From the NCBI GenBank assembly GCA_947495035.1, contig CANLXI010000014.1, positions 112,976-176,975 on the forward strand: a stretch of DNA of 64,000 nucleotides, given 5' to 3'. The DNA is from an uncultured Granulosicoccus sp. (GTDB taxonomy: Bacteria > Pseudomonadota > Gammaproteobacteria > Granulosicoccales > Granulosicoccaceae). Each line of letters opens with the position of its first letter. Positions within the stretch are counted from its first letter, which is position 1. Positions 1-11,677 of the stretch are shown here, piece after piece. The notes beneath the pieces were generated by a model that ran no database searches, was not told the origin of the DNA, and was given only the letters and a program-made list of their open reading frames with translations. The position numbers were made by a program, and so were the translations under genes.

Positions 1-517
1 AGGGCATAGGAATGGATACGCGGATGGCAGCTGGGCAGGTTGATGCTGACCTTGTCTTCTGCCGCATTGCTGAACACCGACTTGCCGGTATCGATGACGT
101 CCTGCAGCAGCTCGTCAGCCTGACGATGCAACAAGGTGTCGTGTTGTCGTGACAGCACACTGCTGGCATCCACCGATACCACGGCGTCGAGTATGACTCG
201 GGTTCTTGCCTTGGCATCCGATGGGGAGGTATCGATTCGCAGTACGCAGCCGTAGGCTGCATCCACCAGCCGCAAGGCTTCGATGATCAGTTCTTCACCC
301 AGATCGCGCGGTGACAGGCCCCGTGCCACACGGTCTCCGACGCGATTCAGAAATCGTTTCTGAATGTTGTCTACCGCTTGCCGTACTTCGAAATCAGCAC
401 GCCGTTCTGTTTCGATTTCGCTCACACGAATCAGTATTCCTCGACTCCGCGGATGCGGGTTTGCAACTCCCCGGAGCCGGGAACACCATTCGGCTGATAC
501 ATGGATTTCGGGGGCAT
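1..517 (-). CDS. Partial sensor-like protein (GAF-like), apparent frameshift near its N-terminus
   Basis: The gene runs off the left edge, so only the N-terminal part is present. One frame is open from a GTG at 425 to the edge. Its protein starts MSEIETERRADFEV and continues with a helical stretch, then a segment (EALRLVDAAYGCVLRID) that looks like the start of a GAF-type sensory domain. Upstream, another frame starts at ATG 517 (MPPKSMYQPNG) and reads a natural-looking sequence, ELQTRIRGVEEY, to a TGA at 433-431. Joining the two frames at that point gives a continuous coiled-coil-like sequence. Either one base is lost or gained near 431, or a short leader ORF precedes a GTG start; a GAGGA motif lies about 12 bases before GTG 425. 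The output domain is outside the window, so the function is unknown. Confidence 0.5.
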
Positions 518-704
518 GGCCTACTCTGAGTGGATAGTGTAGTTCACGCAACTTATTGTGGGCTGAGGAAACCCGTTATGCAGCTATCAGATATGTACTG
601 TCGCCAGAGAGCAAAATGAACTAGCCGGTTTTCCCGGTCGGCTTGAACAGCGAAGATCTGTACCACCAACGCAGGTTGGCAGGCAGTGCGCCCTGCAGAA
701 GGAC

Positions 705-1442
705 TCAGCGGTGCAACCAGCGACGGATGCAGTCAAGCTGACCCTGATCACCCGGTGGAACGGCAATCATGGCGGCCTGGCGGAATCCCAGTTCCTGGGC
801 CAGTTCGGCGGCTCGGGCACTGTTGACCACCAGGGGCAGTGCCTGCAGTCGGGGCAGGTGTGCTGCCGCCAGGGTCACCAGATTCTCCAGGGTTTCGTTG
901 CTGGTGATGCTGATCAGGTCGGGTGGCTGGCGCTCGACAATTCGTGTCACCTGCGCTGCGGGTATACGGGGAAGTCGGCGTCGATAGACTTCTGCACTGG
1001 CAACCTGCCAGCCCAGTTTCTGCAAGCCGGGGCCCAGCAGACCACGACCGGCACAGCCCTTGACCAGTAGCAGCCTACCCGCTCGGCAGGTGCTTATCTG
1101 CGCCAGAAAGGATTCACTGTTGTAGGGAGAGTCCGGCAGGAAGGCCAGTGGTTGGCCAAGACGCTGCAGCGCTGCTCCGGTGGCCGCCCCGATGGCATGA
1201 ACGGCAAGCCCGACCCAGGGCAGGGGACGCTGCCGGTGGGCCTGTCTGACCGCGTTGACACTGGTGAACAACACGCTGTCATAGCGTTCGGCCAGGTCCG
1301 TATCCAGCGTGGTATCGCGCAGGGCTTCGATTTCCAGACAGGGAAGATGGCTGACCGACAGGCCCAGAGCCTCCAACTGCTCGATGAAGGGCTGCTGCTG
1401 GCCGAGCGGTCGGGTGATCAGGATATGGGGCGTGGCGCTCAT
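705..1442 (-). CDS. hemD: Uroporphyrinogen-III synthase
   Basis: HemD cyclises and inverts ring D of hydroxymethylbilane to give uroporphyrinogen III, the cytosolic branch-point step of heme and siroheme synthesis. The 245-residue length is typical. The N-terminus has the [10 protein letters not shown] motif (family pattern: TRP near the start). The middle holds a VLFTSVNAV strand and an [12 protein letters not shown] segment, the conserved pair of the two-lobed HemD fold. HemD sequences diverge widely, so the call rests on these motifs and the length. The gene is divergent from argH with 82 bases between the starts. hemC does not lie upstream here, which differs from the usual hemCD operon. 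Confidence 0.88.
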   Translation of the reverse strand: MSATPHILITRPLGQQQPFIEQLEALGLSVSHLPCLEIEALRDTTLDTDLAERYDSVLFTSVNAVRQAHRQRPLPWVGLAVHAIGAATGAALQRLGQPLAFLPDSPYNSESFLAQISTCRAGRLLLVKGCAGRGLLGPGLQKLGWQVASAEVYRRRLPRIPAAQVTRIVERQPPDLISITSNETLENLVTLAAAHLPRLQALPLVVNSARAAELAQELGFRQAAMIAVPPGDQGQLDCIRRWLHR

Positions 1443-1524
1443 GGTGTCGATAGTCTACCTGCGCTATCCGAGTCCGGCGCTTCCCAGTACACTTGCGTGG
1501 TTTTCTGCACACGACGATTTCATC

Positions 1525-2975
<1,451 letters not shown>

Positions 2976-2991
<16 letters not shown>

Positions 2992-3653
2992 AGCTTCAGC
3001 CAGTTGGAGACGTCGGCGACTTCGTCGGCGCTCACACTGTGCGGGATGGGGTAGCTGTGCCATTCCAGCGCCACCTTGTGTTCGAGCATCACATCGCGTG
3101 ATTGCTCGGCATGGCGAATCTGGATGACGTCGTCGTAGAGCCCGTGAGCCATGAAGACCGGGACCGACTGGCGCTCTGGAGTGATCGCCGGCAGAGAGGT
3201 TTCCTGAATGGGCAGATAGGTGGACAGGGCCAGAATGCCGCCGAGGGTGTGCTTGCCGGTCAGGCCTTCGTACAGGGCAATGGCGCCGCCCTGGGAGAAA
3301 CCGGCCAGGGTGATGTTGCGCGCCGGTATGCCGGCCTCGATCTGGCTGTCGATCAGTTCACTGACCAGACTGGCGGATTCGGTGATACCGGCCGTGTCCT
3401 GCTGGCGACTGCCGAAGTCCATGGAGTTGATGTCATACCAGCCCCGCATGGCCGCCCCGCCATTGACCGTGATGGGTCGGACAGGCGCATGGGGAAACAG
3501 GAAACGCACGCCGGGGCGTTGCAGCAACTGCAGTTCAGGGACAATGGGCTCGAAGTCATGACCACTGGCACCAAGTCCATGTAGCCATATGACGGCGTAT
3601 TCCGGTTGGTCGGCGGTGTTGATCTCGATGCAGTCGAGCAGTTTCCGGGTCAT
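2976..3653 (-). CDS. Alpha/beta-hydrolase, carboxylesterase/phospholipase type
   Basis: A cytosolic serine hydrolase of the Abhydrolase_2 (carboxylesterase/acyl-protein thioesterase) family. The 225-residue protein has the [11 protein letters not shown] oxyanion segment, the nucleophile elbow GFSQGG (Ser120), an HGLYDDV acid strand and a [10 protein letters not shown] segment carrying the catalytic His. Members hydrolyse short acyl esters, but the substrate here cannot be read from sequence. Start ATG 3653 begins [10 protein letters not shown], which fits the family; the longer upstream reading is mostly antisense to lptM. It converges on argH with a 16-base overlap and is divergent from lptM. 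Confidence 0.93.
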
Positions 3654-3726
3654 GGGTGCTGGCGGTTTCAGGGTATCGAGTGGGCGAGGCGAGTATACTC
3701 CAAAGCCCCCGATCGAAAGTGCCGGC

Positions 3727-3960
3727 ATGATTCTGCAACCACCGATAACACTGATTTCCAGCCTCGTCGTGCTGTTGGCCCTGTCCGGCTGTGGCAACAA
3801 GGGAGACCTGTACCTGCCGGATGATCCGGTCATTCAGCAGGATATGGAACAATTGCAGCGTGTCCTGGATATCGACGAAGTACCGGTGGCGGAGCCAGTG
3901 GAAGTGGACGATGAGCAGATCGAGGACAAACCGGCAAAGAAGGATACCGCGAAACCCTGA
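3727..3960 (+). CDS. lptM: LPS translocon maturation chaperone-like lipoprotein LptM (YifL)
   Basis: A 77-residue lipoprotein. It has a hydrophobic signal segment and the lipobox LSGC, followed directly by GNKGDLYLPD. This C-G-x-K-G-x-L-x-L-P pattern is the hallmark of LptM/YifL, which in Escherichia coli assists disulfide maturation of the outer-membrane LPS translocon LptD. The rest is acidic and low complexity, as usual. lptM before lysA and dapF is the conserved gammaproteobacterial order. Start ATG 3727 is the last one before the signal segment. Confidence 0.93.
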   Translation: MILQPPITLISSLVVLLALSGCGNKGDLYLPDDPVIQQDMEQLQRVLDIDEVPVAEPVEVDDEQIEDKPAKKDTAKP

Positions 3961-4065
3961 ACCGACAGGCTGGACGCCGCGGCGGCCGCCAACCCGAATA
4001 CCGACGCCTCGACTGTCGATCGGCAGACTCGAGCCCAAACCGATTTCACCTGAAGACCCCATCGC

Positions 4066-5313
4066 ATGACTGCCTTCTACCGTCAATCCGGATCGATGAT
4101 GAGCGACCGGAAATCCCTGAGTTCGCTGGCTGATGAGTTCGGCACACCCCTGTATGTCTACAATCGGGGTGCCATCGAGCATGCCTGGCAGGAATTCGAA
4201 ACGGCCCTGCAGGGGCATCGTCATCTGATCTGCTATGCCGTCAAGGCCAACAGCAATCTGGCCATCCTGAATATTCTGGCCCGCCTCGGATCAGGTTTCG
4301 ACATCGTCTCGGTGGGCGAGCTCAGACGGGTGCTGGCAGCCGGCGGACAGGCCGATCGCATCGTGTTCTCGGGGGTGGGCAAGAGTGCTGCGGAAATGGC
4401 CGCCGGACTGGAAGCGGGCATTCGCTGCTTCAATGTCGAGTCCGATGCCGAGCTCGATCGCCTGGCCGAGGTGGCGGCGGCTCACGGTGTCGTGGCACCC
4501 GTTTCCCTGCGCATCAATCCCGACGTCGATGCCCAGACACACCCCTATATCTCCACCGGTCTGAAGGAAAACAAGTTCGGTATCGGCATGAGCCATGCCA
4601 TGGACAGTTACCGGCGCGGTGCGGAGCATGCCAGCCTGGCGATCAAGGGCATCGACTGTCACATCGGCTCCCAGTTGACGAGACTCTCACCCTATGCCGA
4701 TGCCGTTGCATTGCTGATCGACATGGTCGATCGACTGGCCGATGAGGGCATTCGACTGTCACACCTCGATGTGGGGGGCGGCCAGGGTATAGCCTACTCC
4801 GAGGACGAGGCCAGCCTGGATATCGGTGCCTGGGCGGATTGCGTGATCCAGGGCATCGGCGACAGGGATCTGGAAATCATGGTGGAGCCGGGGCGTTACG
4901 TGGTCGGACAGGCCGGCGTGCTGCTGACACGGGTGGAATATCTGAAGAACAATGAAGATCGCCATTTTGCCGTGGTCGATGCGGCCATGAACGACCTGAT
5001 TCGCCCGGCCTTGTACAGCGCCTGGCAGGCCATCGAGGAAGTGGAGACACTGCCGCGAGAGTCACAGGTGTATGACGTGGTGGGGCCGATCTGCGAATCT
5101 GCCGATTTTCTCGGCAAGCAACGTTCGCTGGCCATTGCACAGGACGATCTGCTGTGTGTGCGATCGGCCGGTGCCTATGCCGCAGTCATGAGCTCCAACT
5201 ACAACACGCGGGCACGTGCAGCCGAAGTCATGGTCGATGGTGACGATGCCCATCTGGTGCGTGCCCGGGAAAACATCGAGGACTTGTTTGCCAACGAGTA
5301 TCTGTTGCCATGA
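4066..5313 (+). CDS. lysA: Diaminopimelate decarboxylase
   Basis: LysA is a PLP-dependent enzyme that decarboxylates meso-diaminopimelate to L-lysine in the cytosol. At 415 residues it has the normal length. The PLP lysine is Lys60 in CYAVKANSN. The phosphate-binding glycine loop (DVGGGQG) and the substrate-binding cysteine region ([10 protein letters not shown]) are both present. ATG 4066 aligns with the usual N-terminus; ATGs 11 and 12 codons later are alternatives. The stop overlaps the dapF start (ATGA), which implies translational coupling of the two diaminopimelate-consuming enzymes. Confidence 0.97.
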   Translation: MTAFYRQSGSMMSDRKSLSSLADEFGTPLYVYNRGAIEHAWQEFETALQGHRHLICYAVKANSNLAILNILARLGSGFDIVSVGELRRVLAAGGQADRIVFSGVGKSAAEMAAGLEAGIRCFNVESDAELDRLAEVAAAHGVVAPVSLRINPDVDAQTHPYISTGLKENKFGIGMSHAMDSYRRGAEHASLAIKGIDCHIGSQLTRLSPYADAVALLIDMVDRLADEGIRLSHLDVGGGQGIAYSEDEASLDIGAWADCVIQGIGDRDLEIMVEPGRYVVGQAGVLLTRVEYLKNNEDRHFAVVDAAMNDLIRPALYSAWQAIEEVETLPRESQVYDVVGPICESADFLGKQRSLAIAQDDLLCVRSAGAYAAVMSSNYNTRARAAEVMVDGDDAHLVRARENIEDLFANEYLLP

Positions 5314-6149
5314 CAGCGATCACCTTCACCAAGATGCACGGCCTGGGCAATGACTTCATGGTCATTGACAATCAACAGCAGAACATCCAGTTCGAGCCCG
5401 AGCTGATTCGCAGGTTGTCGGACAGGCATACCGGCATCGGTTTCGATCAGCTGCTGGTGGTCGAGCGTCCCTCGGTGGCAGAAGCCGAGTTCGACTATCG
5501 GATCTTCAATGCCGATGGCGATGAGGTGGAGCATTGCGGCAACGGCGCGCGCTGCTTTGCACGTTTTGTCAGCGATCGAGGCATGACGCAGAGCCGTGTC
5601 ATCCAGGTCAACACCAGCGGCGGTCTGATCACCCTGCGGCTGCAGGACGACGGGCAGGTAATGGTGCAGATGGGGGTACCGGTCTTCAACCCTGCCGGTG
5701 TGCCGTTTCTGTCCGAGGACGTGGAGGCCGCCCTGTATCACGATCTGCAGGTGGGTGGGGAGCTGTATCGGGTCGGGGTGGCCAGTATCGGTAATCCGCA
5801 TGTACTGCTGCAGGTCGATGATGTCGACCTGGCTGATGTGGAAAGACTGGGACCGTTGGTGGAGAGTCACCCGCAGTTTCCGCGACGCGTCAATGTCGGA
5901 TTCATGCAGATCATCGATCGCCAGCATGTGCGTCTGCGCGTGTTCGAACGCGGTGTCGGCGAGACGCAAGCCTGTGGCAGCGGAGCCTGTGCTGCCGTGG
6001 CCATTGCGCATCGTCAGGGCCTGCTTGACAAAACGGTGTCCGTGACCTTACCCGGTGGTGAGTTGAAAATACATTGGCCAAATGAAAACTCATCAATTGA
6101 AATGACGGGCCCATGTTCTACAGTCTTTGAAGGACACACGAGAATGTAG
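5310..6149 (+). CDS. dapF: Diaminopimelate epimerase
   Basis: DapF interconverts LL- and meso-diaminopimelate, supplying peptidoglycan and lysine synthesis. It is a cofactor-independent two-cysteine racemase. Both catalytic cysteines are visible: Cys76 in EHCGNGARC and Cys222 in ACGSGAC. The N-terminal MHGLGNDF signature is intact. The length of 279 residues is typical. The start overlaps the lysA stop by four bases, and DUF484 and xerC follow, forming one probable transcription unit. Confidence 0.98.
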   Translation: MTAITFTKMHGLGNDFMVIDNQQQNIQFEPELIRRLSDRHTGIGFDQLLVVERPSVAEAEFDYRIFNADGDEVEHCGNGARCFARFVSDRGMTQSRVIQVNTSGGLITLRLQDDGQVMVQMGVPVFNPAGVPFLSEDVEAALYHDLQVGGELYRVGVASIGNPHVLLQVDDVDLADVERLGPLVESHPQFPRRVNVGFMQIIDRQHVRLRVFERGVGETQACGSGACAAVAIAHRQGLLDKTVSVTLPGGELKIHWPNENSSIEMTGPCSTVFEGHTRM

Positions 6150-6155
6150 AAAAAA

Positions 6156-6935
6156 ATGCAATCCGAACAATCTGATCTGGGCCACGCTTTGAGCGATGAA
6201 GACGTGCTTCGGTATCTGGGGGGCAACCCCGAGTTCTTCGTCAACAACCAGGACATCCTGCCCAGGCTGCGAATTCCCCATGAGTCCGGCAAGGCCGTTT
6301 CTCTGATAGAAAGGCAAGTGAGCGTACTGCGTGGCAAATGCAGCACGCTGGAAAACAGTCTGCGGGATCTGATTGCGGTTGCCCGCGAAAACGAATCCCT
6401 GCATCAGCGGTTGCATCTGCTGCTGCAGGAAATCATCTCCACTCGCTCACTGGACCAGATCGTCACGCTGACCCGCAACAGTCTGCGGGAGAATTTCAAT
6501 GCCGATGATGTGCATGTGCTGCTGTTCGCCAGCAAGCCCAGGGCACCGAGAAAGTCGGCCAGCAGCAAGGCCGGTGGCAAGAGCACCACGCCTCGAACCC
6601 GCAAACAGAAGCCGGTGGAAGGCATGCAGATCATCGCTCACGATGATCCATCCATTGCGCTGTTCGATGAGCTATTTGCCGGTACGGACACGCTGTGCGG
6701 ATTACCCAGTGAAGAGCATCTGGCCTGTTTCGTCGGTCAGGACTACGCCAACATTGCCTCGGCGGCGATGATTCCCCTGCAGCACAAGAACCGACTCGGT
6801 GTGGTCATGCTCACCAGTCGTGATGAATCACGGTTTGCCTCCGGCAAGGGGGTGATGTTCCTGAATCAGCTGGGACAGCTGCTGAGCCGGCGGCTGCAGA
6901 CCTACGGCACCATCGTGCCAGTGACGCCCGAGTGA
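6156..6935 (+). CDS. DUF484 family protein
   Basis: A 259-residue cytosolic protein of the DUF484 family, which sits between dapF and xerC in many gammaproteobacteria. The N-terminus contains the family-typical VLRYLGGNPEFFVNN and a helical region with RQVSVLRGK. The C-terminal half (from about residue 95) resembles a GAF-like fold, with AAMIPLQHKNRLGVVML near the end. A basic, Ser/Lys-rich insert at roughly residues 125-155 looks disordered. The function of the family is unknown. It starts 6 bases after dapF and overlaps xerC by four bases. Confidence 0.9.
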   Translation: MQSEQSDLGHALSDEDVLRYLGGNPEFFVNNQDILPRLRIPHESGKAVSLIERQVSVLRGKCSTLENSLRDLIAVARENESLHQRLHLLLQEIISTRSLDQIVTLTRNSLRENFNADDVHVLLFASKPRAPRKSASSKAGGKSTTPRTRKQKPVEGMQIIAHDDPSIALFDELFAGTDTLCGLPSEEHLACFVGQDYANIASAAMIPLQHKNRLGVVMLTSRDESRFASGKGVMFLNQLGQLLSRRLQTYGTIVPVTPE

Positions 6936-7924
6936 AAATGGACAGCGGCGAGCAGTCTGGCGGCGGTGTCACGGCGGACCTGTCGCCCGACGGCGCCGAG
7001 TCCGAGGCGGTATCGGTGTTCGATTCAGCGATCGAGCGATACCTCGAGGAGTTGCGAGTTGCCCGGCGCAGCTCGCCACATACGGTAAGCAATTACGCTC
7101 GTGACCTGCGAGCTGTCGCAGGCTCGGCGCTGAGCAGGGGAATCGACGGCTGGCAGTCACTGCGCAGCGATGACGTGCGGGCCATCATTGCCGAGCAGCA
7201 TCGCAGCGGCATTTCCGGACGCAGTCTGGCGCGTCGCCTGTCAGCGTTGCGCGGTCTGTACAACTTCCTGCTGGGAGCCGGTGAGTGTGATCTGAACCCG
7301 GCCCAGGACATCCTGGCCCCCAAGGACAAGAAAGCCCTGCCGTCCACGCTCGATCCGGAGGAAGTCAGCCGACTGCTGGCGCAGAATCTCAATGATCCGA
7401 TGATCTGTCGGGATCTGGCCATGTTCGAACTGATGTACTCCTCCGGTTTGCGACTGGCCGAACTGGTCGGCATCGACCTGGCCGATCTGGATCTGAGCGT
7501 TGGTCAGGTTCGGGTCACCGGAAAAGGCGGCAAGGTGCGTGATCTGCCCGTCGGCGAACATGCGGTCAAGGCGATCAACAAGTGGCTGGGCTATCGTCGC
7601 AGTCTGCCGGGCGCTGATGAACGGGCTGTCTTCCTCAGTACCCGCGGCAAGCGCATTGCCCCCAGAACCGTGCAGATGCGACTGAAGAAGCTGGCCGAGT
7701 CCCAGGGACTGGATCGAGACTGCTATCCGCACATGCTGCGTCATTCCTTCGCCAGTCATCTGCTGGAGAGCAGCGGTGATCTGCGCGCAGTGCAGGAGCT
7801 GCTGGGCCATGCCGACATCAGTACCACCCAGATCTACACCCATCTGGATTTCCAGCATCTGGCGCAGGTGTACGATGAAGCGCACCCGCGGGCACGGCGC
7901 AAGAACGTGAAGGAAGACAGCTGA
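6932..7924 (+). CDS. xerC: Tyrosine recombinase XerC
   Basis: XerC acts with XerD at dif sites to resolve chromosome dimers. The protein is 330 residues, slightly long because of an extra acidic N-terminal tail. It has the SAM-like N-terminal core-binding domain (YLEELRVARRSSPHTVSNY). The catalytic set is complete: Arg in SSGLRLAEL, Lys in GKGGKVRDL, His and Arg in HMLRHSFASH, His in LLGHADI, and nucleophile Tyr302 in TQIYTHL. The position after dapF and DUF484 is the conserved XerC neighbourhood and separates it from XerD or integron integrases. Confidence 0.96.
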   Translation: MKMDSGEQSGGGVTADLSPDGAESEAVSVFDSAIERYLEELRVARRSSPHTVSNYARDLRAVAGSALSRGIDGWQSLRSDDVRAIIAEQHRSGISGRSLARRLSALRGLYNFLLGAGECDLNPAQDILAPKDKKALPSTLDPEEVSRLLAQNLNDPMICRDLAMFELMYSSGLRLAELVGIDLADLDLSVGQVRVTGKGGKVRDLPVGEHAVKAINKWLGYRRSLPGADERAVFLSTRGKRIAPRTVQMRLKKLAESQGLDRDCYPHMLRHSFASHLLESSGDLRAVQELLGHADISTTQIYTHLDFQHLAQVYDEAHPRARRKNVKEDS

Positions 7925-7948
7925 CCGAGCTGGACGGCGTTGGAACGC

Positions 7949-9496
7949 TCAGCCGTCGGTCAGTGAGAACTGGCTGAACAGACCGTTGGTCTGCAGGCAC
8001 TTGCGCAGCTGTACCTTGCGCGAGCGTCCGCCCTGGGAGGCGGTGAGGCGATCGCCGGATTGATAGAGATAGCAGGGCAGCAGAATGGTCTGCATCACGG
8101 CCCGCTGCACCTTGCAGGCAATGATCAGTGCATTTTCCCCGACTGCACGGGAGTCGACTTCGTTCAGAGCACTCGATGATGGCGGCTGAATGCCGGCATC
8201 CCGTGGACGTTCCCGGGTGACATTGACCGGCAGAACGCTGATGGCCAGTATCTCCACGCCCATGCTGATACCTTCGGTGCCGCGGGCATGCACCCATCGC
8301 ACGACCCCCAGCAGCGCATTGATCTTGCTGCTGTTGCGCTCTTCCGGCGTTCTGAGTGGCTTGTTGGGTTCGGTGATGCTGATCAATTCGCCCACCTGAA
8401 CCAGTCCTGCCCGACACTGTTCATTGATCAGGGACATGCCTTGAGATGACTGGTTGACGACTATCCAGCCGGACTGTTCCTGACTGGGGGTGTCGTCAGG
8501 GCGGTAGAGCAGGTGAGCGCAGACTTCCTTGTGGCCGAACACGACTCGGCGCGGTGCATGCTGGATCTGCCTGGCAGTGCGACGATGCCGGGCACGTGAC
8601 AGGGCCACATGCAGACGGGCCAGCGACTGTCGCTCGAGCACATCGCTGCCCAGAACACCGGTCGGGTTGGGACGAATCCGGGCGGAAAACTTGTCGATCC
8701 GGTACAGCAGAGGCGCCACGCTGAACCAGCGCAGCTGTTCCGGATGTTCCGCCAGCAGACTCCTTGCCGGTTCCGGTCTGGATCCCTGAATCAGATTGAC
8801 GGCAAAATCGGTCGGTTGCAGCGTGTCGCTGCTGCGTCCTTTCTCGATATGAATGTCGGCCACGCTGCTGCGCAGGAAATCCAGCACCAGTTGCAGCTGA
8901 CGGGCTCGTTGCTGGGTCAGGTCGGCCACGCTGACCAACAGGATGAAACGGTAGTGATCCTGCAGCGACAGCAGTTCGGAACCCTGACGAGCCGACAGCA
9001 ATCGGTGCTCTTCGGCCAGTGCGTAGAGCTGATGGGCATCCTGGATGAGGGCATCGGGGATGCGCCGGTAGGCGTGTGCAACGGACTCTGCCTGTCGGGC
9101 AAGAGCCTGCATGGCACGACGTGCATCATCGGCCAGCGGTGCTTCACTGTCAGAGAGCAGGATCTTGAAGGCAAAGGCCTCTTCGCGCAGCAAGGCATCA
9201 CGCAGCCGGGCATTGCGGGAGAATTCGCGAGTCAGCGGCAGGGGCTGGGCATGACTGAGTTCGCTCAGATGCACATGCAGCTCACGCAGCACCGGTATGA
9301 AACAGCTGATGACAGCGCGTCGCTGGTCGACATCGTTGTGCAGGCGGTTACTGTGCTTGAGTCCGCGATACACTTCACGGGCATCCGATTCCGCCTCCAG
9401 AGGACGCAGATCCTTCAGCCAGGCGGCCACACCATCGGGATTGACCGGAAAGCTGCCGGTATCGGCTACCGTGCGGTGTGGGACAGTGAGTTGCAT
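7949..9496 (-). CDS. Conserved protein with possible C-terminal PilZ-like domain
   Basis: I do not recognise this 515-residue cytosolic protein by name. The first ~300 residues are helix-rich, with [21 protein letters not shown] near the start. The C-terminal third has two segments typical of PilZ-like domains: [14 protein letters not shown] followed by VGELISI, and [13 protein letters not shown] followed by SMGVEIL. The RxxxR di-GMP-binding motif is not obvious, so cyclic-di-GMP binding is uncertain. ATG 9496 is chosen because upstream in-frame sequence is antisense to hslV. The gene is convergent with xerC (24-base gap) and divergent from hslV. Confidence 0.7.
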   Translation of the reverse strand: MQLTVPHRTVADTGSFPVNPDGVAAWLKDLRPLEAESDAREVYRGLKHSNRLHNDVDQRRAVISCFIPVLRELHVHLSELSHAQPLPLTREFSRNARLRDALLREEAFAFKILLSDSEAPLADDARRAMQALARQAESVAHAYRRIPDALIQDAHQLYALAEEHRLLSARQGSELLSLQDHYRFILLVSVADLTQQRARQLQLVLDFLRSSVADIHIEKGRSSDTLQPTDFAVNLIQGSRPEPARSLLAEHPEQLRWFSVAPLLYRIDKFSARIRPNPTGVLGSDVLERQSLARLHVALSRARHRRTARQIQHAPRRVVFGHKEVCAHLLYRPDDTPSQEQSGWIVVNQSSQGMSLINEQCRAGLVQVGELISITEPNKPLRTPEERNSSKINALLGVVRWVHARGTEGISMGVEILAISVLPVNVTRERPRDAGIQPPSSSALNEVDSRAVGENALIIACKVQRAVMQTILLPCYLYQSGDRLTASQGGRSRKVQLRKCLQTNGLFSQFSLTDG

Positions 9497-9733
9497 GGCG
9501 ATGAGGCTATCACACGCAACAGTGCCTGGTCCGGCACCAGAACACGCACTTGTGTGAGCTTGTCGGAATATTCTGCACTGGCCGGCCTGATGCCGCGACT
9601 CTGGTGTCCTGTCCGAGGCAGAAATGGCGGATCTGGCCGGTTCGGACAGGGTGTCGTGCAGTTTCGCTTGCCGCTGTCCGGGCGAGCAACAGGTACACTG
9701 CACGTACTTGCAGCAGTAGACTGCCAACGACTT

Positions 9734-9757
9734 GCGCATTTTCGTCCGAAAATGTGC
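9734..9757. promoter_or_regulatory. Near-perfect palindrome just upstream of hslV
   Basis: Two perfect 8-base arms, CATTTTCG (9737-9744) and CGAAAATG (9747-9754), are separated by two bases. They extend to GC-G/T-GC on the outside, giving 24 bases. The palindrome ends 18 bases before the chosen hslV start. It could be a repressor site or a hairpin in the hslV leader. I do not recognise a sigma-32 promoter with confidence. Confidence 0.5.
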
Positions 9758-9775
9758 CCAATGAGGATTGATGCA

Positions 9776-10315
9776 GTGGAACAGTTCCGCGGAACCACGA
9801 TCTGCTCCGTACGCCGGGGCAACCAGGTGGTCATCGGTGGCGATGGCCAGGTGAGCATGGGCAATGTGATCATGAAAGGCAACGCCCGCAAGGTGCGACG
9901 CCTGTATCGCGACAAGGTGCTGGCAGGCTTCGCCGGCGGTACGGCCGATGCCTTTACCCTGTTCGAACGCTTTGAAGCCAAGCTGGAAGCACACGGAGGT
10001 CAGCTGACGCGCGCCGCCGTGGAGCTGGCAAAGGACTGGCGAACCGATCGCATGCTGCGTCGGCTGGAAGCCCTGCTGGCGGTTGCCGATGATACGGCAT
10101 CTCTGGTGATCACCGGTAACGGTGACGTGATCGAACCGGAAAATGGCCTGATTGCCATCGGCTCGGGGGGAGACTATGCCAAGGCTGCGGCACGAGCCCT
10201 GCTGGATCACACCGAATTGTCTGCACAGGAGATTGTGCGCTACAGCCTTGAAACGGCGTCAGACATCTGTATCTATACGAACAACAATCTGACGATAGAA
10301 ACTCTGGATTTTTAG
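9776..10315 (+). CDS. hslV: ATP-dependent protease subunit HslV (ClpQ)
   Basis: HslV is the threonine peptidase of the HslUV complex, a cytosolic dodecamer that degrades misfolded and regulatory proteins. From GTG 9776 the protein is 179 residues and begins with [11 protein letters not shown], the extended N-terminus seen in many proteobacteria; the catalytic Thr is the first of the TTI pair. [24 protein letters not shown] and ITGNGDV are all intact. The GTG start is preferred over ATGs at 9752 and 9761 because of a GAGG motif at 9763-9766 and because the ATG at 9752 lies inside a palindrome. hslU follows 6 bases later. Confidence 0.96.
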   Translation: MEQFRGTTICSVRRGNQVVIGGDGQVSMGNVIMKGNARKVRRLYRDKVLAGFAGGTADAFTLFERFEAKLEAHGGQLTRAAVELAKDWRTDRMLRRLEALLAVADDTASLVITGNGDVIEPENGLIAIGSGGDYAKAAARALLDHTELSAQEIVRYSLETASDICIYTNNNLTIETLDF

Positions 10316-10321
10316 ATCACC

Positions 10322-11653
10322 ATGTCCAACATGACTCCGCGCGAGATCGTACAAGAGCTCGACAAGCACATCATCGGTCAGGCCAATGCCAAGCGTGCGG
10401 TGGCAATTGCCTTGCGCAACCGCTGGCGTCGGCAACAGCTGGACGAGACTCTCAAGAACGAGATCACGCCCAAGAACATCCTGATGATCGGGCCGACCGG
10501 CGTTGGCAAGACGGAAATTGCCCGACGTCTGGCCAAACTGGCGAATGCCCCGTTCATCAAGGTGGAGGCCACCAAGTTCACCGAAGTGGGCTACGTCGGA
10601 CGCGATGTCGAATCGATTATCCGCGATCTGGCCGATGTCGCGCTCAAGGAAACGCGCGAGCAGGCCATGCAGAAGCAGCGCAATCGCGCCGAGGATGCAG
10701 CCGAGGAGCGTGTACTGGATGTGCTGCTGCCGCCGGCCAGCAATGTCGGATTCAATGTCACCGAGACCCCCGAAAGCAGCACGCGGCAGAAATTTCGCAA
10801 GAAGCTGCGCGAAGGCGATCTGGATGACAAGGAAATCGAGATAGAGATCAGTCAGCCACAGAGCGGCGTGGAAATCATGGCACCGCCGGGCATGGAAGAG
10901 ATGTCGCAGCAACTGCAGGGCATGTTCCAGAACCTGGGCGGTGGTCAGACTCGCAAGCGCAAGCTGCCGATCCGCGAAGCCATGAAGCATCTGGTGGAAG
11001 AGGAAGCCGCCAAGCTGATCAACGATGAAGAGCTCAAGGCACAGGCACTGGAGAACATCGAACAGAATGGCATTGTCTTCATCGATGAGATCGACAAGGT
11101 GGCACGCGGCGGCGAGCGTGGCAGCGGGGTGGATGTCTCGCGTGATGGGGTGCAGCGCGACCTGCTTCCCCTGATCGAGGGCAGTACCGTGTCCACCAAG
11201 TTCGGCATGGTCAAGACCGATCACATCCTGTTCATCGCCTGTGGTGCCTTCCACTTGTCCAAGCCCTCCGATCTGATTCCCGAACTGCAGGGACGGCTGC
11301 CGATCCGGGTGGAACTGGAAGCACTCAGCAGCCAGGACTTCCAGCGGATACTCAGTGAACCCGATGCCTCCCTGACCGAACAGGCTGTGGCCTTGCTCGG
11401 TACCGAGGAAGTCGGACTGGAATTCACCAGCGATGGCATAGCGCGCATTGCCGAGGTGGCCTGGCAGGTCAATGAAAGTACCGAGAACATCGGTGCACGG
11501 CGTCTGCACACGGTCATGGAACGACTGCTGGAAACCGCCTCCTTCGAAGCGTCCGACTCTGCCGGTACGACCATCAAGGTCGATGCCGACTATGTCGACG
11601 GTCATCTGGGAGATCTGGTGCAGGATGTCGATCTGAGTCGTTACATCCTGTAA
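10322..11653 (+). CDS. hslU: HslUV ATPase subunit HslU (ClpY)
   Basis: HslU is the AAA+ unfoldase that feeds substrates to HslV. It is 443 residues, full length. Walker A is GPTGVGKTE (residues 57-65) and Walker B is IVFIDEID. The pore-loop motif GYVGRDVES is present. The inserted I-domain spans about residues 110-240 and includes the Met/Gln-rich [13 protein letters not shown]. Sensor residues lie in [11 protein letters not shown], and the C-terminal DLSRYIL tail that docks into HslV is intact. It is co-transcribed with hslV. Confidence 0.98.
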   Translation: MSNMTPREIVQELDKHIIGQANAKRAVAIALRNRWRRQQLDETLKNEITPKNILMIGPTGVGKTEIARRLAKLANAPFIKVEATKFTEVGYVGRDVESIIRDLADVALKETREQAMQKQRNRAEDAAEERVLDVLLPPASNVGFNVTETPESSTRQKFRKKLREGDLDDKEIEIEISQPQSGVEIMAPPGMEEMSQQLQGMFQNLGGGQTRKRKLPIREAMKHLVEEEAAKLINDEELKAQALENIEQNGIVFIDEIDKVARGGERGSGVDVSRDGVQRDLLPLIEGSTVSTKFGMVKTDHILFIACGAFHLSKPSDLIPELQGRLPIRVELEALSSQDFQRILSEPDASLTEQAVALLGTEEVGLEFTSDGIARIAEVAWQVNESTENIGARRLHTVMERLLETASFEASDSAGTTIKVDADYVDGHLGDLVQDVDLSRYIL

Positions 11654-11677
11654 ACATCGCCGAGCAATTCAATCGAC

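Noticed and set aside
5199..6011. A 270-codon minus-strand frame across dapF
   Set aside because: It is antisense to dapF, which carries both catalytic cysteines; a shadow frame.
8609..9775. A long N-terminal extension of the hslV frame
   Set aside because: It is antisense to the PilZ-like gene, and HslV proteins start just before the catalytic Thr; GTG 9776 gives the family N-terminus.
10259..11605. A 448-codon open frame on the minus strand across hslU
   Set aside because: It is fully antisense to the highly conserved hslU; its composition is that of a shadow frame in GC-rich DNA.
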